A DNA stretch of 64,000 nt. Source: Fluoribacter gormanii. GTDB taxonomy: Bacteria > Pseudomonadota > Gammaproteobacteria > Legionellales > Legionellaceae. The DNA lies in assembly GCF_900156395.1 (NCBI RefSeq), contig NZ_FTNL01000012.1:1-64000 (forward strand), read 5' to 3'. Positions 49,263 to 58,768 of the stretch are shown here, one piece after another (the stretch's first letter is position 1; the number at the start of each line of letters is the position of its first letter). Position numbers and translations under genes: made by a program. The notes beneath the pieces are model-generated. The model was given only the letters and a program-made list of their open reading frames with translations, did not search any database and had not been told where the DNA came from.

Positions 49263-50675
49263 ATGAGTATTAATGACAAAGTTTTTATCATTGATAATAA
49301 TGAAAGTCGTGGCAACACGTTGCGTACCATACTTGATTTTATTGGTGAATCGACTGAAGTCAATAAGTATGGCGAATGGAAAATTGCTGATATTGAGCCT
49401 GATGTTGTTCTTCTGGGGGCGAGTGAAGCAATACAGGAGACAATTAATGAACTCGATGCTTTGGTAAACAAATTCCCCAAGGTTCCAGTTATTCTTGTGG
49501 GCCAAAAATTAAATAATACCCAATGCCTCTTACGCAATGTTGTTGCTTGTCAAGCATTCCCATTTACTTATGCCCAAATAATGGAGTCATTGCATCAATG
49601 TCAAATTGCTAAAGAAGCAGTCAAATCTATTATGCTCAACAATCATAAAAATCCTTTACTACGCAGTCTTGTGGGGAATAGTGTCAGTATTCGCAATGTG
49701 CGCAGATTAATAGAGCAAGTATCTGATACTGAAGCAAGTGTTCTAATTTTAGGGGAGTCTGGCACGGGTAAAGAGGTTGTAGCACGTAATATCCATTCTC
49801 TGTCTTCACGCGCTACTAAGCCTTTTATTCCTATTAACTGCGGCGCCATTCCCGGAGAGTTGCTTGAGAGTGAGTTATTTGGCCATGAGAAAGGCGCGTT
49901 TACTGGAGCGATTACCTCACGTCAGGGACGATTTGAATTAGCAAATGGCGGTACTTTATTTCTTGATGAGATAGGTGATATGCCATTACCCATGCAAGTA
50001 AAATTATTACGGGTATTACAAGAGCGTTGTTTTGAGCGAGTGGGCTCCAATAAAAGTATCGATGTGAATGTACGGATTATTGCGGCCACTCATAGAAATT
50101 TAGAGGAAGCAATTAAAGAAGGGAAGTTCAGAGAGGATTTATTTTACAGGCTTAACGTATTTCCCATAGAAATGCCTCCTTTAAGGGAACGAGCAGAGGA
50201 CATTCCGTTATTATTTAATGAATTGATCTCTCGCATCGAAAGCGAAAACAGGCCTAGCGTGCGTTTAATGCCGGATGCTATGGCTACGTTAAGTCAGTAT
50301 AGTTGGCCAGGTAATATCAGAGAGTTAGCTAATTTAGTAGAACGATTAACTATTTTGTTTCCTAAAGGAATTTTGAGTGAAGAAGATTTACCACAAAAGA
50401 TACGGGGTGAATATAAGCCACCGCATATAGAATCTGATACATCGAGTTCTGAACGTGAAGCTTTATTAGAAGCGATGAGTCAGGAGCAAATTTCTTGTAC
50501 AGAGGGCATAGACTTAAAAGAACATTTGGTAAAGACTGAGTTAGCTCTGATTAGTCAAGCTTTAAATGAATCAGATTGGGTAGTTGCTCATGCAGCAAGT
50601 TATTTGAATATGAGGCGCACTACTTTAGTTGAAAAAATGCGCAAATATGGGCTCACCCGCCCCGAACGAGTGTGA
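49263..50675 (+). CDS. fleQ: Sigma-54-dependent flagellar regulator FleQ
   Basis: Enhancer-binding protein (470 residues) that in relatives controls flagellar and biofilm genes and binds c-di-GMP. A FleQ-type receiver-like N-domain (1 to about 120) lacks an obvious phospho-acceptor cluster. The AAA+ domain has Walker A GESGTGKE (164-171), sigma-54 contact GAFTGA (211-216), Walker B TLFLDEIGD (231-239) and the arginine-finger region FREDLFYRLNVFPIEMPPLRERAEDIP (FREDLFYRLNVFP). A Fis-type helix-turn-helix ends the protein (VVAHAASYLNMRRTTLVEKM). No flagellar genes adjoin it. Confidence 0.93.
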   Translation: MSINDKVFIIDNNESRGNTLRTILDFIGESTEVNKYGEWKIADIEPDVVLLGASEAIQETINELDALVNKFPKVPVILVGQKLNNTQCLLRNVVACQAFPFTYAQIMESLHQCQIAKEAVKSIMLNNHKNPLLRSLVGNSVSIRNVRRLIEQVSDTEASVLILGESGTGKEVVARNIHSLSSRATKPFIPINCGAIPGELLESELFGHEKGAFTGAITSRQGRFELANGGTLFLDEIGDMPLPMQVKLLRVLQERCFERVGSNKSIDVNVRIIAATHRNLEEAIKEGKFREDLFYRLNVFPIEMPPLRERAEDIPLLFNELISRIESENRPSVRLMPDAMATLSQYSWPGNIRELANLVERLTILFPKGILSEEDLPQKIRGEYKPPHIESDTSSSEREALLEAMSQEQISCTEGIDLKEHLVKTELALISQALNESDWVVAHAASYLNMRRTTLVEKMRKYGLTRPERV

Positions 50676-50722
50676 AGCGATTTTGGAATTAGCTATTTGG
50701 CAAAGTGTATGACATAGAGTAT

Positions 50723-50759
50723 GTAAGCCCCGGGTTTCGCTACGCTTCACCCAGGCTAC
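50723..50759. repeat. Dispersed GTAGCCTGGGTGAAG repeat between fleQ and a convergent gene
   Basis: The minus strand reads GTAGCCTGGGTGAAGCGTAG then CGAAACCCGGGGCTTAC, the most complete copy in the window. The ends pair (GTAGCCTGGGT with ACCCGGGGCTTAC, allowing G-U) and an inner AAGCGTAGC segment also folds. It lies between convergent stops and may terminate both. Confidence 0.65.
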
Positions 50760-50779
50760 ATTGTGATCAGTTAAACTAC

Positions 50780-51058
50780 TTATTGTTTTGTGTCATCAGT
50801 TTTCGGTTCTTCTGGAGTTACAACTGGTTGAGTGGGCTCAGCAGAAGCACTTTCTTCAACGGTTTTTTTAGGCTTAGCCTCTTTAACAGGAGCTACATTT
50901 GTTTGCTCTGCTTTTTCCGTTTCTTCTGCTTGCTCCGCTCTATTTTCTTTATAGGACTGAACGATTTCACCAACACTTTTTTTAATATCTGTATATAACT
51001 TGCTTGTCATTGAAGCTAACTCTTTGAGATCAGGCAGTTTTGATTTAAAGTCACTCAT
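50780..51058 (-). CDS. Small charged protein with disordered Pro/Glu/Lys tail, unknown
   Basis: The 92 residues include an amphipathic helix at 1-40 (SKLPDLKELASMTSKLYTDI, KKSVGEIVQSYKEN). From 41 on it is Glu, Lys, Ala, Pro and Thr only, ending PEEPKTDDTKQ, which looks disordered. No signal peptide or cysteine. The N-terminal helix resembles a phasin-like or membrane-surface helix only loosely. A single gene between fleQ and sohB. Not recognised. Confidence 0.7.
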   Translation of the reverse strand: MSDFKSKLPDLKELASMTSKLYTDIKKSVGEIVQSYKENRAEQAEETEKAEQTNVAPVKEAKPKKTVEESASAEPTQPVVTPEEPKTDDTKQ

Positions 51059-51186
51059 AGCTCACTCCATTATGTAATCTAAATTAATTATATACCATTA
51101 TCTGAAATTCAGCAGTTCATCCAGTATTTTGAATATTAAGGCTTTTTATTATTCATCATTATGATTGAACGGCTGAATTTAATTTG

Positions 51187-52122
51187 TTAACCCCAAGGGT
51201 GCATAAACCTCATTGCTGGTTTAAGCAATTTATTAGCTAGAGTAGCTTTGGGGGGGACGGTTAGTTTGAATGCTTTAAAGTGTGCAATTTTTTCAATCAG
51301 ATAGTCATCGCTTGTACATAATTTATCGACGAGATGCAGGGCAAAGGCATCTTTAGCTAGCCAATGTTCTCCTGTAGAGACTTTATCTATATCCAGTTGC
51401 TCGCGATGTTCAGCCACATAATTTCTAAAAGCAGCATGTATCTTTTCAAGATCTTCCTGAGCTTTTTTCTTGCCTTTTTCAGTATTCTCACCCAACACTG
51501 TTAAAGTTCGTTTGTATTCTCCAGCAGTTAACAATTCCACATCAATATCGTGTTTTTTAAGCCAGCGATGGAAATTAGGGATTTGGGCTACTACACCTAT
51601 GGAGCCAATAATCGCAAAAGGTGCCGCAATGATGTGATTCGCAACACAGGACATTAGATAACCGCCACTAGCGGCCATTTTATCAATACTCACAGTCAAC
51701 GGAATATCTCTATCACGAATACGTTGGAGCTGTGACGCAGCCAATCCATAGCTATTGACTACACCACCTGGGCTATCCAGGCGCACTAAAACTTCATCTC
51801 CCGACTTCGCAATGCAAAGTATGGCCGTAATTTCTTCTCTAAGTTGTTCTACCTGGGATGCTCTGATGTCTCCATGAAAATCAAGAACATAAAGAGTTGG
51901 CTGTTCTTCTTTATTTTTTTTCTTTTTGGGTGGCTTTTTTCCAAGCACTTCTTTGTTCATTGTGGATATGATATGATCATAATGTTTATTTAAGGATGTG
52001 ATTTCCAGTTTAGGTTTGGGTTTGCGGCTCATAGAAAAAAAACCTGCAAATATTATGAGAAAGGCAATTACTACAGTCACTGATTTTAAAAAAAACATAC
52101 CGTATTGAGCTAAAAATTCCAT
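51187..52122 (-). CDS. sohB: Inner-membrane serine peptidase SohB (S49 family)
   Basis: Signal-peptide-peptidase-like protease anchored by one N-terminal span (about 9-29). The 311 residues contain a charged KKPPKKKKNK spacer, then the S49 domain: DFHGDIRAS, VLVRLDSPGGVV, MAASGGYLMSC with nucleophile Ser152, GSIGVVAQIPN and GEYKRTLT with general-base Lys204. It is similar in length to E. coli SohB. It is divergent from the RhoGAP gene. Confidence 0.93.
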   Translation of the reverse strand: MEFLAQYGMFFLKSVTVVIAFLIIFAGFFSMSRKPKPKLEITSLNKHYDHIISTMNKEVLGKKPPKKKKNKEEQPTLYVLDFHGDIRASQVEQLREEITAILCIAKSGDEVLVRLDSPGGVVNSYGLAASQLQRIRDRDIPLTVSIDKMAASGGYLMSCVANHIIAAPFAIIGSIGVVAQIPNFHRWLKKHDIDVELLTAGEYKRTLTVLGENTEKGKKKAQEDLEKIHAAFRNYVAEHREQLDIDKVSTGEHWLAKDAFALHLVDKLCTSDDYLIEKIAHFKAFKLTVPPKATLANKLLKPAMRFMHPWG

Positions 52123-52223
52123 TATTAACCTTTAAAAAATAAAAACAAAATTATGGCTCTCAATAAGAGAGTTCGCAAGAGCTAGTTTAAGTAATTCAAA
52201 AAGTTGAAGGAGAAGATAATATT

Positions 52224-53222
52224 ATGCCATCTAATGAAAAATTAAGACAAAAGAAAATTGAGAGCTTACAGTATGCTGCGCTTATTTTAATTAACATTTT
52301 GGATAAGTCGATTGATAAAAATGCCATTGAAGGGATTTTTAGAATATCTGGAGCAAAACGTCTTATAGATTCTAAAATAGATGAAATTCAAAAAGGCAAA
52401 ATGGATTTTGGCACCTTGAATCAGCTTGAACAAGCCGCATTACTTAAAACAGTAATACGCGAATTGCAAAATATAGGGGAACCTTTCATTAGCTATGATA
52501 AGTTTGATAATTTAAAAAAAGCAAAAGAAAAAATACATGAAACTCAACCTAAATTAGGAGAGCCTTTCAATGAAGCAAGAATAGAATATGATGATTTAAT
52601 ATATAATCTATTAAATGAAGGTTCAGATATTAATAAAAAAATTGCCTTTCGCTTACTTGTTCTGCTAAATAAGGTATCAACGAAGCCTACAGCAAAAATG
52701 CCTGCAACAAATTTGGCTATCGTAATGACTCCAAATATATTGAAAATTCCTTCTGAAATATCTCTTCAAAATCAGGCTTTAATTTCTTTGTCTATGAATG
52801 GGGTTTGTTCTGATTTGATTGAAAAAATTGGTGACATTAAAAAGCCAGAAATTCATTTGCAAGGTACACATTATGAAGCTCAAACAATAGATGTTTCAGA
52901 AAATAGATTCCATCTTTTCAATGCATCGAGTGACAAGTTAGATGCTGCTTATGAAGGGCTTAAAGGTGATGTATTAAAAAGCCGAATTTTGTTAAATTTT
53001 AAACAACGACTTGAAAAAGCAACTCTGGAGAATTTGGATCAAGAAGTAGATCAAATAAAAACGACTAGTGAATATAATGTTCTTGCTTCAAGTCAAGGAC
53101 TTACAACCTGGGTTTTGAGCTTTTTTATGCAACGTGATACATCTTCTGTAAAAGCTTTTAGAGAGATGGTCGCAGAACGAAGAAGCGATCTGGAGTTTGA
53201 AAGAACCTTGGAAATGAAATAA
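52224..53222 (+). CDS. RhoGAP-domain protein, candidate translocated effector
   Basis: Residues about 15-205 of 332 match eukaryotic RhoGAP domains, which speed GTP hydrolysis by Rho/Rac/Cdc42. EGIFRISG (36-43) carries the arginine finger Arg40. LLKTVIRELQNIGEPFI (73-89) matches the LLK-x-x-x-REL-P-EP element with Lys75 and Arg79 and a 2-3 residue insert. ATNLAIVMTPNIL (161-173) matches NLAIVFGPNLL with Asn163. The helical C-terminal third (about 225-332) ends in a Glu-rich tail (DLEFERTLEMK), of the kind recognised by Dot/Icm secretion. No signal peptide or membrane span. It starts with AAGGAG 12 bases upstream. Bacteria lack Rho GTPases, so a host target is inferred. Confidence 0.85.
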   Translation: MPSNEKLRQKKIESLQYAALILINILDKSIDKNAIEGIFRISGAKRLIDSKIDEIQKGKMDFGTLNQLEQAALLKTVIRELQNIGEPFISYDKFDNLKKAKEKIHETQPKLGEPFNEARIEYDDLIYNLLNEGSDINKKIAFRLLVLLNKVSTKPTAKMPATNLAIVMTPNILKIPSEISLQNQALISLSMNGVCSDLIEKIGDIKKPEIHLQGTHYEAQTIDVSENRFHLFNASSDKLDAAYEGLKGDVLKSRILLNFKQRLEKATLENLDQEVDQIKTTSEYNVLASSQGLTTWVLSFFMQRDTSSVKAFREMVAERRSDLEFERTLEMK

Positions 53223-53540
53223 AACTTGTTTTGTTTTTTAGTTCAAGTACTATTCATTTATTAAAGTGTAGCCTGAGTAGCGTAGCGGCACAGCCATTAA
53301 GTGAAGCAGTTGGACTATAGTTCATGTCCTCTCTTCGCGAGGTCGGGGATCTATTTTTAGAGGAGCTCAGAGCTTCATCTAAAATAGATTCCCGCTTTCG
53401 TGAGAATGACAAAATACTCGATTTAATGAGTTAATGGTAGAAAAGTTTAGTAGAAACGGGAATGATGAAGTTGAACTATTTCAAAGCTCCGCTATGCCTC
53501 GTTCAGGCGTTGACGCCAACCCACAGTGTATTATTGACCT
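53223..53540. repeat. 318-base gap with two repeat elements before ccmA
   Basis: 53268-53295 is a partial copy of the GTAGCCTGAGTAGCGTAGCG repeat. 53345-53393 is a long imperfect inverted repeat (GGGGATCTATTTTTAGA against TCTAAAATAGATTCCC), with a central AGCTCAGAGCT, flanked by CTTCGCGAGG and TTTCGTGAGAATGAC. This looks like a small non-coding mobile element. No gene is seen. Confidence 0.6.
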
Positions 53541-54170
53541 ATGCTTGATGTGATTAACCTTGATTTTGATTATCAAGATCAGCCTTTATTAAATAAAGTG
53601 GCTTTTCATTTGCCGTCAGGGGGATTAATTCATTTACGTGGGAGAAATGGTGCAGGCAAGACCACCTTATTGAAATTAATCGCCGGTTTATATCATCCGC
53701 ATCAGGGTGAAATTCAATTTCTAGGTCGAAATATAGACCAGGACCGAGCAGAGTATCAACGAAATGTATGTTTTGTTGGTCACAAAACAGGGATTAATCC
53801 TAATTTAACTTTAAAGGAAAATTGCTTTTTTGATCTCCATTATACTTCTTCATGTTCACGTTCCACCAAGAAAGATGAATTGAATAATCTAAAAGAGTTC
53901 GCTTCGATTTTTAAACTTGAACATCATCTTGATATCCCTTGTGGTTTATTATCAGCAGGGCAGCGCAGGCAAGCTGGATTGCTACGCTTGTGGTTCTCTG
54001 ATGTTAAATTATGGTTGCTTGATGAGCCTTTAGTTGCACTAGATGATACGGCTATTACACGGATTCTAGATAAAATAGCAGCTCATCGAAAGCAGGGTGG
54101 GGCTGTTTTATTGACTTCGCACCAGCAATTACCACTCAAATCCTCTGATTATGAGGAGTATTGTTTGTGA
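53541..54170 (+). CDS. ccmA: Heme exporter ATP-binding protein CcmA
   Basis: ATPase of the CcmABCD module that releases holo-CcmE for cytochrome c maturation. The 209 residues show Walker A GRNGAGKTTLL (35-45), CFVGHKTGINPNLTLKEN, signature LSAGQRRQAGLLRLW, Walker B LWLLDEPLVALDD and a degenerate H-loop LLTSHQQL. It opens the ccmABCDEFGHI operon. ccmB overlaps its end. Confidence 0.96.
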   Translation: MLDVINLDFDYQDQPLLNKVAFHLPSGGLIHLRGRNGAGKTTLLKLIAGLYHPHQGEIQFLGRNIDQDRAEYQRNVCFVGHKTGINPNLTLKENCFFDLHYTSSCSRSTKKDELNNLKEFASIFKLEHHLDIPCGLLSAGQRRQAGLLRLWFSDVKLWLLDEPLVALDDTAITRILDKIAAHRKQGGAVLLTSHQQLPLKSSDYEEYCL

Positions 54171-54847
54171 GCTCATCTTTTGCTTTATTTGCCAGACAAT
54201 GCAAGCGCGAGTTGCTTATTCAGGTGCGTCAAATTCGTTTTTTAGTCAATTCATGTCTGTTTTTTTTAATGTTTCTTTTTATGTTTCCTCTTACAGTAAA
54301 GCCAGAGGTCATTTTGCTTAAAACTATAGTGCCTGGTTTAGTCTGGATGGCGATACTTTTGTCTTTATTGCTCTCTGCGGAGCGCTTATTTCAACAAGAT
54401 TATGAGCATGGAGTAATTGAACAATGGATTGTTTCTGGTCAATCATTACCTTTGCTAGTTAGTGCAAAAGTAGTGGCGCACTGGTTATTTAATTTACTGC
54501 CTTTACTCGTTTTATGCCCCTTAATTGCTTTATTGTTTTCATTAAGTGTATGGGAAACGGAAGTTCTTGCTCTGACTATTATTTGCGGAACGCCCGCATT
54601 ACTCTTTCTTTGTGCTTTGGCTGCTGCGTTTGGTGTCGGAGTCAACCAAAAAGGCCTTTTGATGGCTTTGATTTTATTACCATTAACCTTACCTTTACTG
54701 ATTTTTGGAAGTGGAACGTTAAATATTGCCATGCAAGGTTTGCCAATTAGTGCCTATCTGGCCTTGTTATCAGCAATGTCTGTAGTTGCTGTGGGATTTT
54801 TACCTTTTGCAATTGCCGGGGTGATACGTATCAGTCATGTTGAATAG
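54167..54847 (+). CDS. ccmB: Heme exporter permease CcmB
   Basis: Six-span inner-membrane subunit working with CcmA and CcmC. The GTG at 54167 lies 8 bases after GAGGAG and is preferred over the TTG at 54161, where spacing would be 2, giving 226 residues. ARQCKRELLIQVRQ, the conserved LLSAERLFQQDYEHGVIEQW loop and VNQKGLLMALILLPLTLPLLIFG (partly) identify the family. Confidence 0.95.
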   Translation: MSSSFALFARQCKRELLIQVRQIRFLVNSCLFFLMFLFMFPLTVKPEVILLKTIVPGLVWMAILLSLLLSAERLFQQDYEHGVIEQWIVSGQSLPLLVSAKVVAHWLFNLLPLLVLCPLIALLFSLSVWETEVLALTIICGTPALLFLCALAAAFGVGVNQKGLLMALILLPLTLPLLIFGSGTLNIAMQGLPISAYLALLSAMSVVAVGFLPFAIAGVIRISHVE

Positions 54848-54952
54848 GAGCTGCTTCCCTTTCTACTATTCTAGGCAACTTGTCTTGATTATGGATTTTG
54901 CTAATAAGTGGATACGTGATAAAATCCGCTTTTTTTGATTTCAATTATTCCT

Positions 54953-55696
54953 ATGTGGAAATTATTATACCAGCTTGCATCGCCTAAGTTATTTTATAAT
55001 TTTGCTGGACGCCTTATTCCAAGTTTGGCAGTTGGTGCATTAGTTACCTTATTTGTTGGTATTATTTGGGGGCTGGCATTTACTCCCCCTGATTATCAAC
55101 AAGGTGATGCGTTCCGTATTATCTATGTGCATGTTCCCAGCGCGTTTTTATCAATGATGCTCTACGCTTGGATGGGGTTTTTAGCAGTATTACTTCTGGT
55201 TTGGCGCATTAAGATAGCAGGTCTTTTAATTAATATTGTGGCTCAAGTTGGTCTTAGTATGGCTTTTCTTGCGCTGGCAACCGGAAGTATCTGGGGAAAA
55301 CCCATGTGGGGCGCCTGGTGGGTTTGGGATGCTCGTTTAACTTCCGAATTAATCCTTTTATTGCTTTATGCTGCGATTTTAGCGACGCACTATGCTATAA
55401 AAAACAAAGAAGATGGAGATAAAATCATTGCCATCTTAACTTTAGTTGGGATTCTTGATTTACCAATTATTCACTATTCGGTTTATTGGTGGAATACCTT
55501 GCATCAAGGATCTACTTTGTCGGTTTTTGCAAAACCCAAAATTGATGGAAGCATGTTATATCCCTTATTGTTGACCATAGCAGGATTTTCTTTATATTGT
55601 TTATGGATCATTTTAGGGAAAGCACGCCAAGAATTATTGTTTAGGGAAAAAAGACAATCTTGGGTCAAGATTCAATTTGAAGGGGAAGGTAAATGA
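54953..55696 (+). CDS. ccmC: Heme-handling protein CcmC
   Basis: Polytopic protein that loads heme onto CcmE. From ATG 54953 it is 247 residues with six spans. The tryptophan-rich WWD motif is seen as WGAWWVWDARLTSELI, flanked by the conserved heme-ligand histidines in IYVHVPSAF and IIHYSVYWWNTLHQ. Its stop overlaps the ccmD ATG (ATGA). Confidence 0.96.
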   Translation: MWKLLYQLASPKLFYNFAGRLIPSLAVGALVTLFVGIIWGLAFTPPDYQQGDAFRIIYVHVPSAFLSMMLYAWMGFLAVLLLVWRIKIAGLLINIVAQVGLSMAFLALATGSIWGKPMWGAWWVWDARLTSELILLLLYAAILATHYAIKNKEDGDKIIAILTLVGILDLPIIHYSVYWWNTLHQGSTLSVFAKPKIDGSMLYPLLLTIAGFSLYCLWIILGKARQELLFREKRQSWVKIQFEGEGK

Positions 55697-55851
55697 ATCA
55701 ATTTTTAGAATGGTTGGCAATGGGGGGGTATTCCATTTATGTCTGGCCAGCCTATGGTTTGGTTTGTGTTGTTTTAGTAATGAATTTATTAGGTATGAAA
55801 TGGAAGGGAAAACAAACACGCCAAAAATTACAACAATGGTTTAAGCGATAA
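55693..55851 (+). CDS. ccmD: Heme exporter small subunit CcmD
   Basis: A 52-residue single-span protein between ccmC and ccmE, exactly where ccmD belongs. MNQFLEWLAMGGYSIYVWPA shows the conserved MGGYxxYVWPAYG box, then one membrane span and a basic Lys/Arg tail (KGKQTRQKLQQWFKR). It helps release holo-CcmE from CcmABC. The ATG overlaps the ccmC stop and its own stop is 3 bases before ccmE. Confidence 0.93.
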   Translation: MNQFLEWLAMGGYSIYVWPAYGLVCVVLVMNLLGMKWKGKQTRQKLQQWFKR

Positions 55852-55854
55852 ATA

Positions 55855-56286
55855 ATGACTCCAGCACGCAAACGCAAGATAATGATTCTAGTATTTACCA
55901 TGTCTATTTTATCCATTGCTGCAGCGTTGGTTTTATATGCTCTAAGACAAAATATTAGCTTGTTTTATACTCCAACCCAAGTTGTAGCTGGTGAAGCGCC
56001 ACAACAGCATAATATTCGTGTGGGGGGAATGGTTAAGAACGGTTCCATTGTCCGTTCGAAAAAAAGTTTGAGTGTTACGTTTAAAATAACTGATTTTGAT
56101 CAGACGATCACCGTAACTTATAAGGGGATTCTTCCTGATTTGTTTCGAGAGGGGCAGGGTGTAGTTGCTGAAGGGCAGCTGCTTGATAATCAACATTTTC
56201 GTGCCTCACAAGTATTGGCGAAACATGACGCAAATTATATGCCGCCGGAAGTGAAAGCCGCTTTATCCAAAAAGGTACCCTCATGA
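55855..56286 (+). CDS. ccmE: Periplasmic heme chaperone CcmE
   Basis: Membrane-anchored heme chaperone (143 residues) with an N-terminal span (about 9-28) and an OB-fold. [12 protein letters not shown] contains the covalent heme-binding His124 and axial Tyr128 (HxxxY type). [22 protein letters not shown] and [12 protein letters not shown] are typical. It overlaps ccmF by 4 bases. Confidence 0.96.
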   Translation: MTPARKRKIMILVFTMSILSIAAALVLYALRQNISLFYTPTQVVAGEAPQQHNIRVGGMVKNGSIVRSKKSLSVTFKITDFDQTITVTYKGILPDLFREGQGVVAEGQLLDNQHFRASQVLAKHDANYMPPEVKAALSKKVPS

Positions 56287-58235
56287 TTGCAGAATTAGGA
56301 GTTTTTTCTTTAATTTTGGCTTTGCTTTCGTCCATAATGCTCGCATTGATTCCGCTTGTAGGGTTGCAATTAAAGCGCAGTAATTGGATGGATGCTGCAG
56401 GTACCTATGTGGTCTGTCAGTTTTTCTTTATGGCCTTGTCTTATTTTTTCCTGACCCTTTGTTTTTTAAAGAATGATTTTTCAGTAATTTATGTCGTAAG
56501 TAACTCGAGTATTTCCTTACCCTGGTTTTACAAACTCTGTGCAGTTTGGGGCGGGCATGAAGGTTCTATGTTGTTATGGGTCTGTATTCTTAGTTTTTGG
56601 ATGTTGCTTGTAGCTTTTTGCAGTACGGGTCTCGATAAGGCTATGCGTACGCGTGTTTTAGTTGTTCTTGGTTGGTTAAGTATAGGCTTTATTCTGTTTT
56701 TACTGACCACCTCCAATCCTTTTTTGCGCCAATTTCAATTTTTAAATACCCAAGGCCGTGATTTGAACCCTTTATTACAAGATCCAGGGTTTCTATTTCA
56801 TCCGCCAATGTTGTATATGGGGTATGTTGGTTTTTCTGTAGCTTTTGCTTTTGCGATTGCGGCACTTTGGGCCGGAAAGGTAGAAACCAGTTGGTCCAAA
56901 TGGACTAGGCCATGGACCTTAGCGGCCTGGTGTTGTTTAACTGCAGGGATTACTTTAGGGAGTTGGTGGGCCTATCGTGAATTAGGTTGGGGAGGATGGT
57001 GGTTTTGGGACCCAGTGGAAAATGCCTCTTTTATGCCCTGGCTGGTAGGTACTGCTTTATTGCATTCTTTGGCAGTGACTGAGCAACGTCAGCAATTTAA
57101 AGCGTGGACGATGTTGTTGGCCATTGCAGCTTTTTCTTTAAGCTTAATTGGTACTTTCCTTGTACGTTCCGGTGTCCTCACTTCGGTTCATGCATTTGCC
57201 GTAGATCCGCAGCGTGGTTTATATATTCTAGGTTTTTTAATATGTGTTATCGGCGGCTCTCTATTATTATTTCTCTTTAGAGCACAAAGCTTACACTCAG
57301 GCAGCAACCCCAGTCCTTTTTCTCGAGAAAGTGCGTTGTTATTAAATAATGTTTTCTTAGTGGTCATTATGCTTACGGTTTTAATGGGAACAGTGTATCC
57401 GTTGCTTGTTGAAGGGTTAGGGCTAGGTAAATTATCTGTAGGTGCTCCTTATTTTAATGCAGTATTTGTTCCGTTGATGATTCCTCTCTTGTTATTGATG
57501 GGAATTGGTATTCATTTAAGATGGAATAGTGATCGTTGGCAAAATGTGTTAAGGAAACTATGGAAAACCGCATTTCTCAGTTTTTTATTTCCTTTGATTT
57601 TGTTGCTTACTACTTCCAGAGAATTTGACGTTACTGCCTTTATGGGATTGATCCTGGCGTTTTGGGTGATTTTAAGTACGATTCAGGCGGCTTACAGACG
57701 GATTTACGAGCGTGGTTTATTCCAGGTAGGGCAAGCTTATTGGGGGATGATTCTGGCGCATCTAGGTGTGGCAACTACGGTAATTGGTATTGCGGTGTCC
57801 ACAGCTTATGGTGTGCAGGATGATGTGCAAATGGAGCCCGGAAAAAAAGTTACTCTGCAAGGCTATTCTATTGAGTTTATGCAGCAAGAGCCATTATCAG
57901 GCCCTAATTATAAAGGAACCAAAGCGCAATTTAAAATAAATTATCAAGGCAAGACGAAGATGATTTATCCTGAGAAACGGCTGTATACAATAGGTCAAAT
58001 GCCTATGACTGAATCGGCAATTGATGTGACACCTTTTCGAGATATTTACATTGCCCTCGGTGAGCCATTAACTAATGATTCATGGTCAGTAAGACTCTAT
58101 TATAAACCTTTAATTCGCTGGATTTGGGCGGGTGGATTTATGATTTTAGCGGGTGGATTTTTTGCATTGACTGACAGACGATATTATCGAAAAAGGCAGT
58201 CGGTAGCAGTTGGTGTACAGGAGTTAAAAGTATGA
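56283..58235 (+). CDS. ccmF: Cytochrome c heme lyase subunit CcmF
   Basis: Large polytopic protein (650 residues) that with CcmH/CcmI attaches heme to apocytochrome c. About fourteen to fifteen spans. The WWD domain is [20 protein letters not shown], with flanking His in [23 protein letters not shown] and [17 protein letters not shown] periplasmic beta-rich loop lies near the end ([20 protein letters not shown]). Stop and start codons overlap with both neighbours. Confidence 0.97.
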   Translation: MIAELGVFSLILALLSSIMLALIPLVGLQLKRSNWMDAAGTYVVCQFFFMALSYFFLTLCFLKNDFSVIYVVSNSSISLPWFYKLCAVWGGHEGSMLLWVCILSFWMLLVAFCSTGLDKAMRTRVLVVLGWLSIGFILFLLTTSNPFLRQFQFLNTQGRDLNPLLQDPGFLFHPPMLYMGYVGFSVAFAFAIAALWAGKVETSWSKWTRPWTLAAWCCLTAGITLGSWWAYRELGWGGWWFWDPVENASFMPWLVGTALLHSLAVTEQRQQFKAWTMLLAIAAFSLSLIGTFLVRSGVLTSVHAFAVDPQRGLYILGFLICVIGGSLLLFLFRAQSLHSGSNPSPFSRESALLLNNVFLVVIMLTVLMGTVYPLLVEGLGLGKLSVGAPYFNAVFVPLMIPLLLLMGIGIHLRWNSDRWQNVLRKLWKTAFLSFLFPLILLLTTSREFDVTAFMGLILAFWVILSTIQAAYRRIYERGLFQVGQAYWGMILAHLGVATTVIGIAVSTAYGVQDDVQMEPGKKVTLQGYSIEFMQQEPLSGPNYKGTKAQFKINYQGKTKMIYPEKRLYTIGQMPMTESAIDVTPFRDIYIALGEPLTNDSWSVRLYYKPLIRWIWAGGFMILAGGFFALTDRRYYRKRQSVAVGVQELKV

Positions 58236-58768
58236 AAAAAATAGGATGGAAGGTGATTCCAATTACTCTTTTTTTGCTGCTTTGTGTTTTTCTGTGGCGT
58301 GGTTTATCTCTAAATCCACATGAATTACCTTCCGTTCAGTTGGGAAAGCCATTGCCTCAGTTTAGCCTGCCTCAATTGCAGGATCCGAATTCCTTTTTTA
58401 ATTCCAATCAATTACGCGATCAGGTGATTTTATTAAATGTTTGGGCCAGTTGGTGCTCGGCCTGTATTGATGAGCAAGTCTTTATGTTGCAACTGGCGCG
58501 CCAAGGAATACCAATTTATGGGTTAAATTATAAAGACAAACCAAATGATGCGCTCCGATGGTTAAAACAATGGGGAAATCCCTATAAACTTATTCTCCAG
58601 GACCAAGATGGTAAGGTTGCGATTGATTTAGGAGTTTACGGGGCACCGGAGACTTTTGTGGTGGACAAGAAAGGAGTAATTCGGTATCGACATGCAGGAG
58701 TGATGACTCAAGAAGTCTGGTTAAAAGAGGTTTCGCCCTTGATAAAGCAATTGGAGCAGATCTCATGA
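58232..58768 (+). CDS. ccmG: Thiol:disulfide interchange protein CcmG/DsbE
   Basis: Membrane-anchored periplasmic thioredoxin (178 residues) that keeps apocytochrome c or CcmH reduced. One N-terminal span (about 8-22), then the thioredoxin fold with active site WASWCSACIDEQ (Cys75, Cys78). The CSAC dipeptide differs from the commoner CPTC. GAPETFVVDKKGVIRYRHAG holds the cis-Pro region. Confidence 0.95.
   Translation: MKKIGWKVIPITLFLLLCVFLWRGLSLNPHELPSVQLGKPLPQFSLPQLQDPNSFFNSNQLRDQVILLNVWASWCSACIDEQVFMLQLARQGIPIYGLNYKDKPNDALRWLKQWGNPYKLILQDQDGKVAIDLGVYGAPETFVVDKKGVIRYRHAGVMTQEVWLKEVSPLIKQLEQIS

Noticed and set aside
49263-50675. A flagellar gene cluster around fleQ
   Set aside because: The neighbours are a Cys-rich secreted protein, a small charged protein and sohB; no flagellar genes are present.
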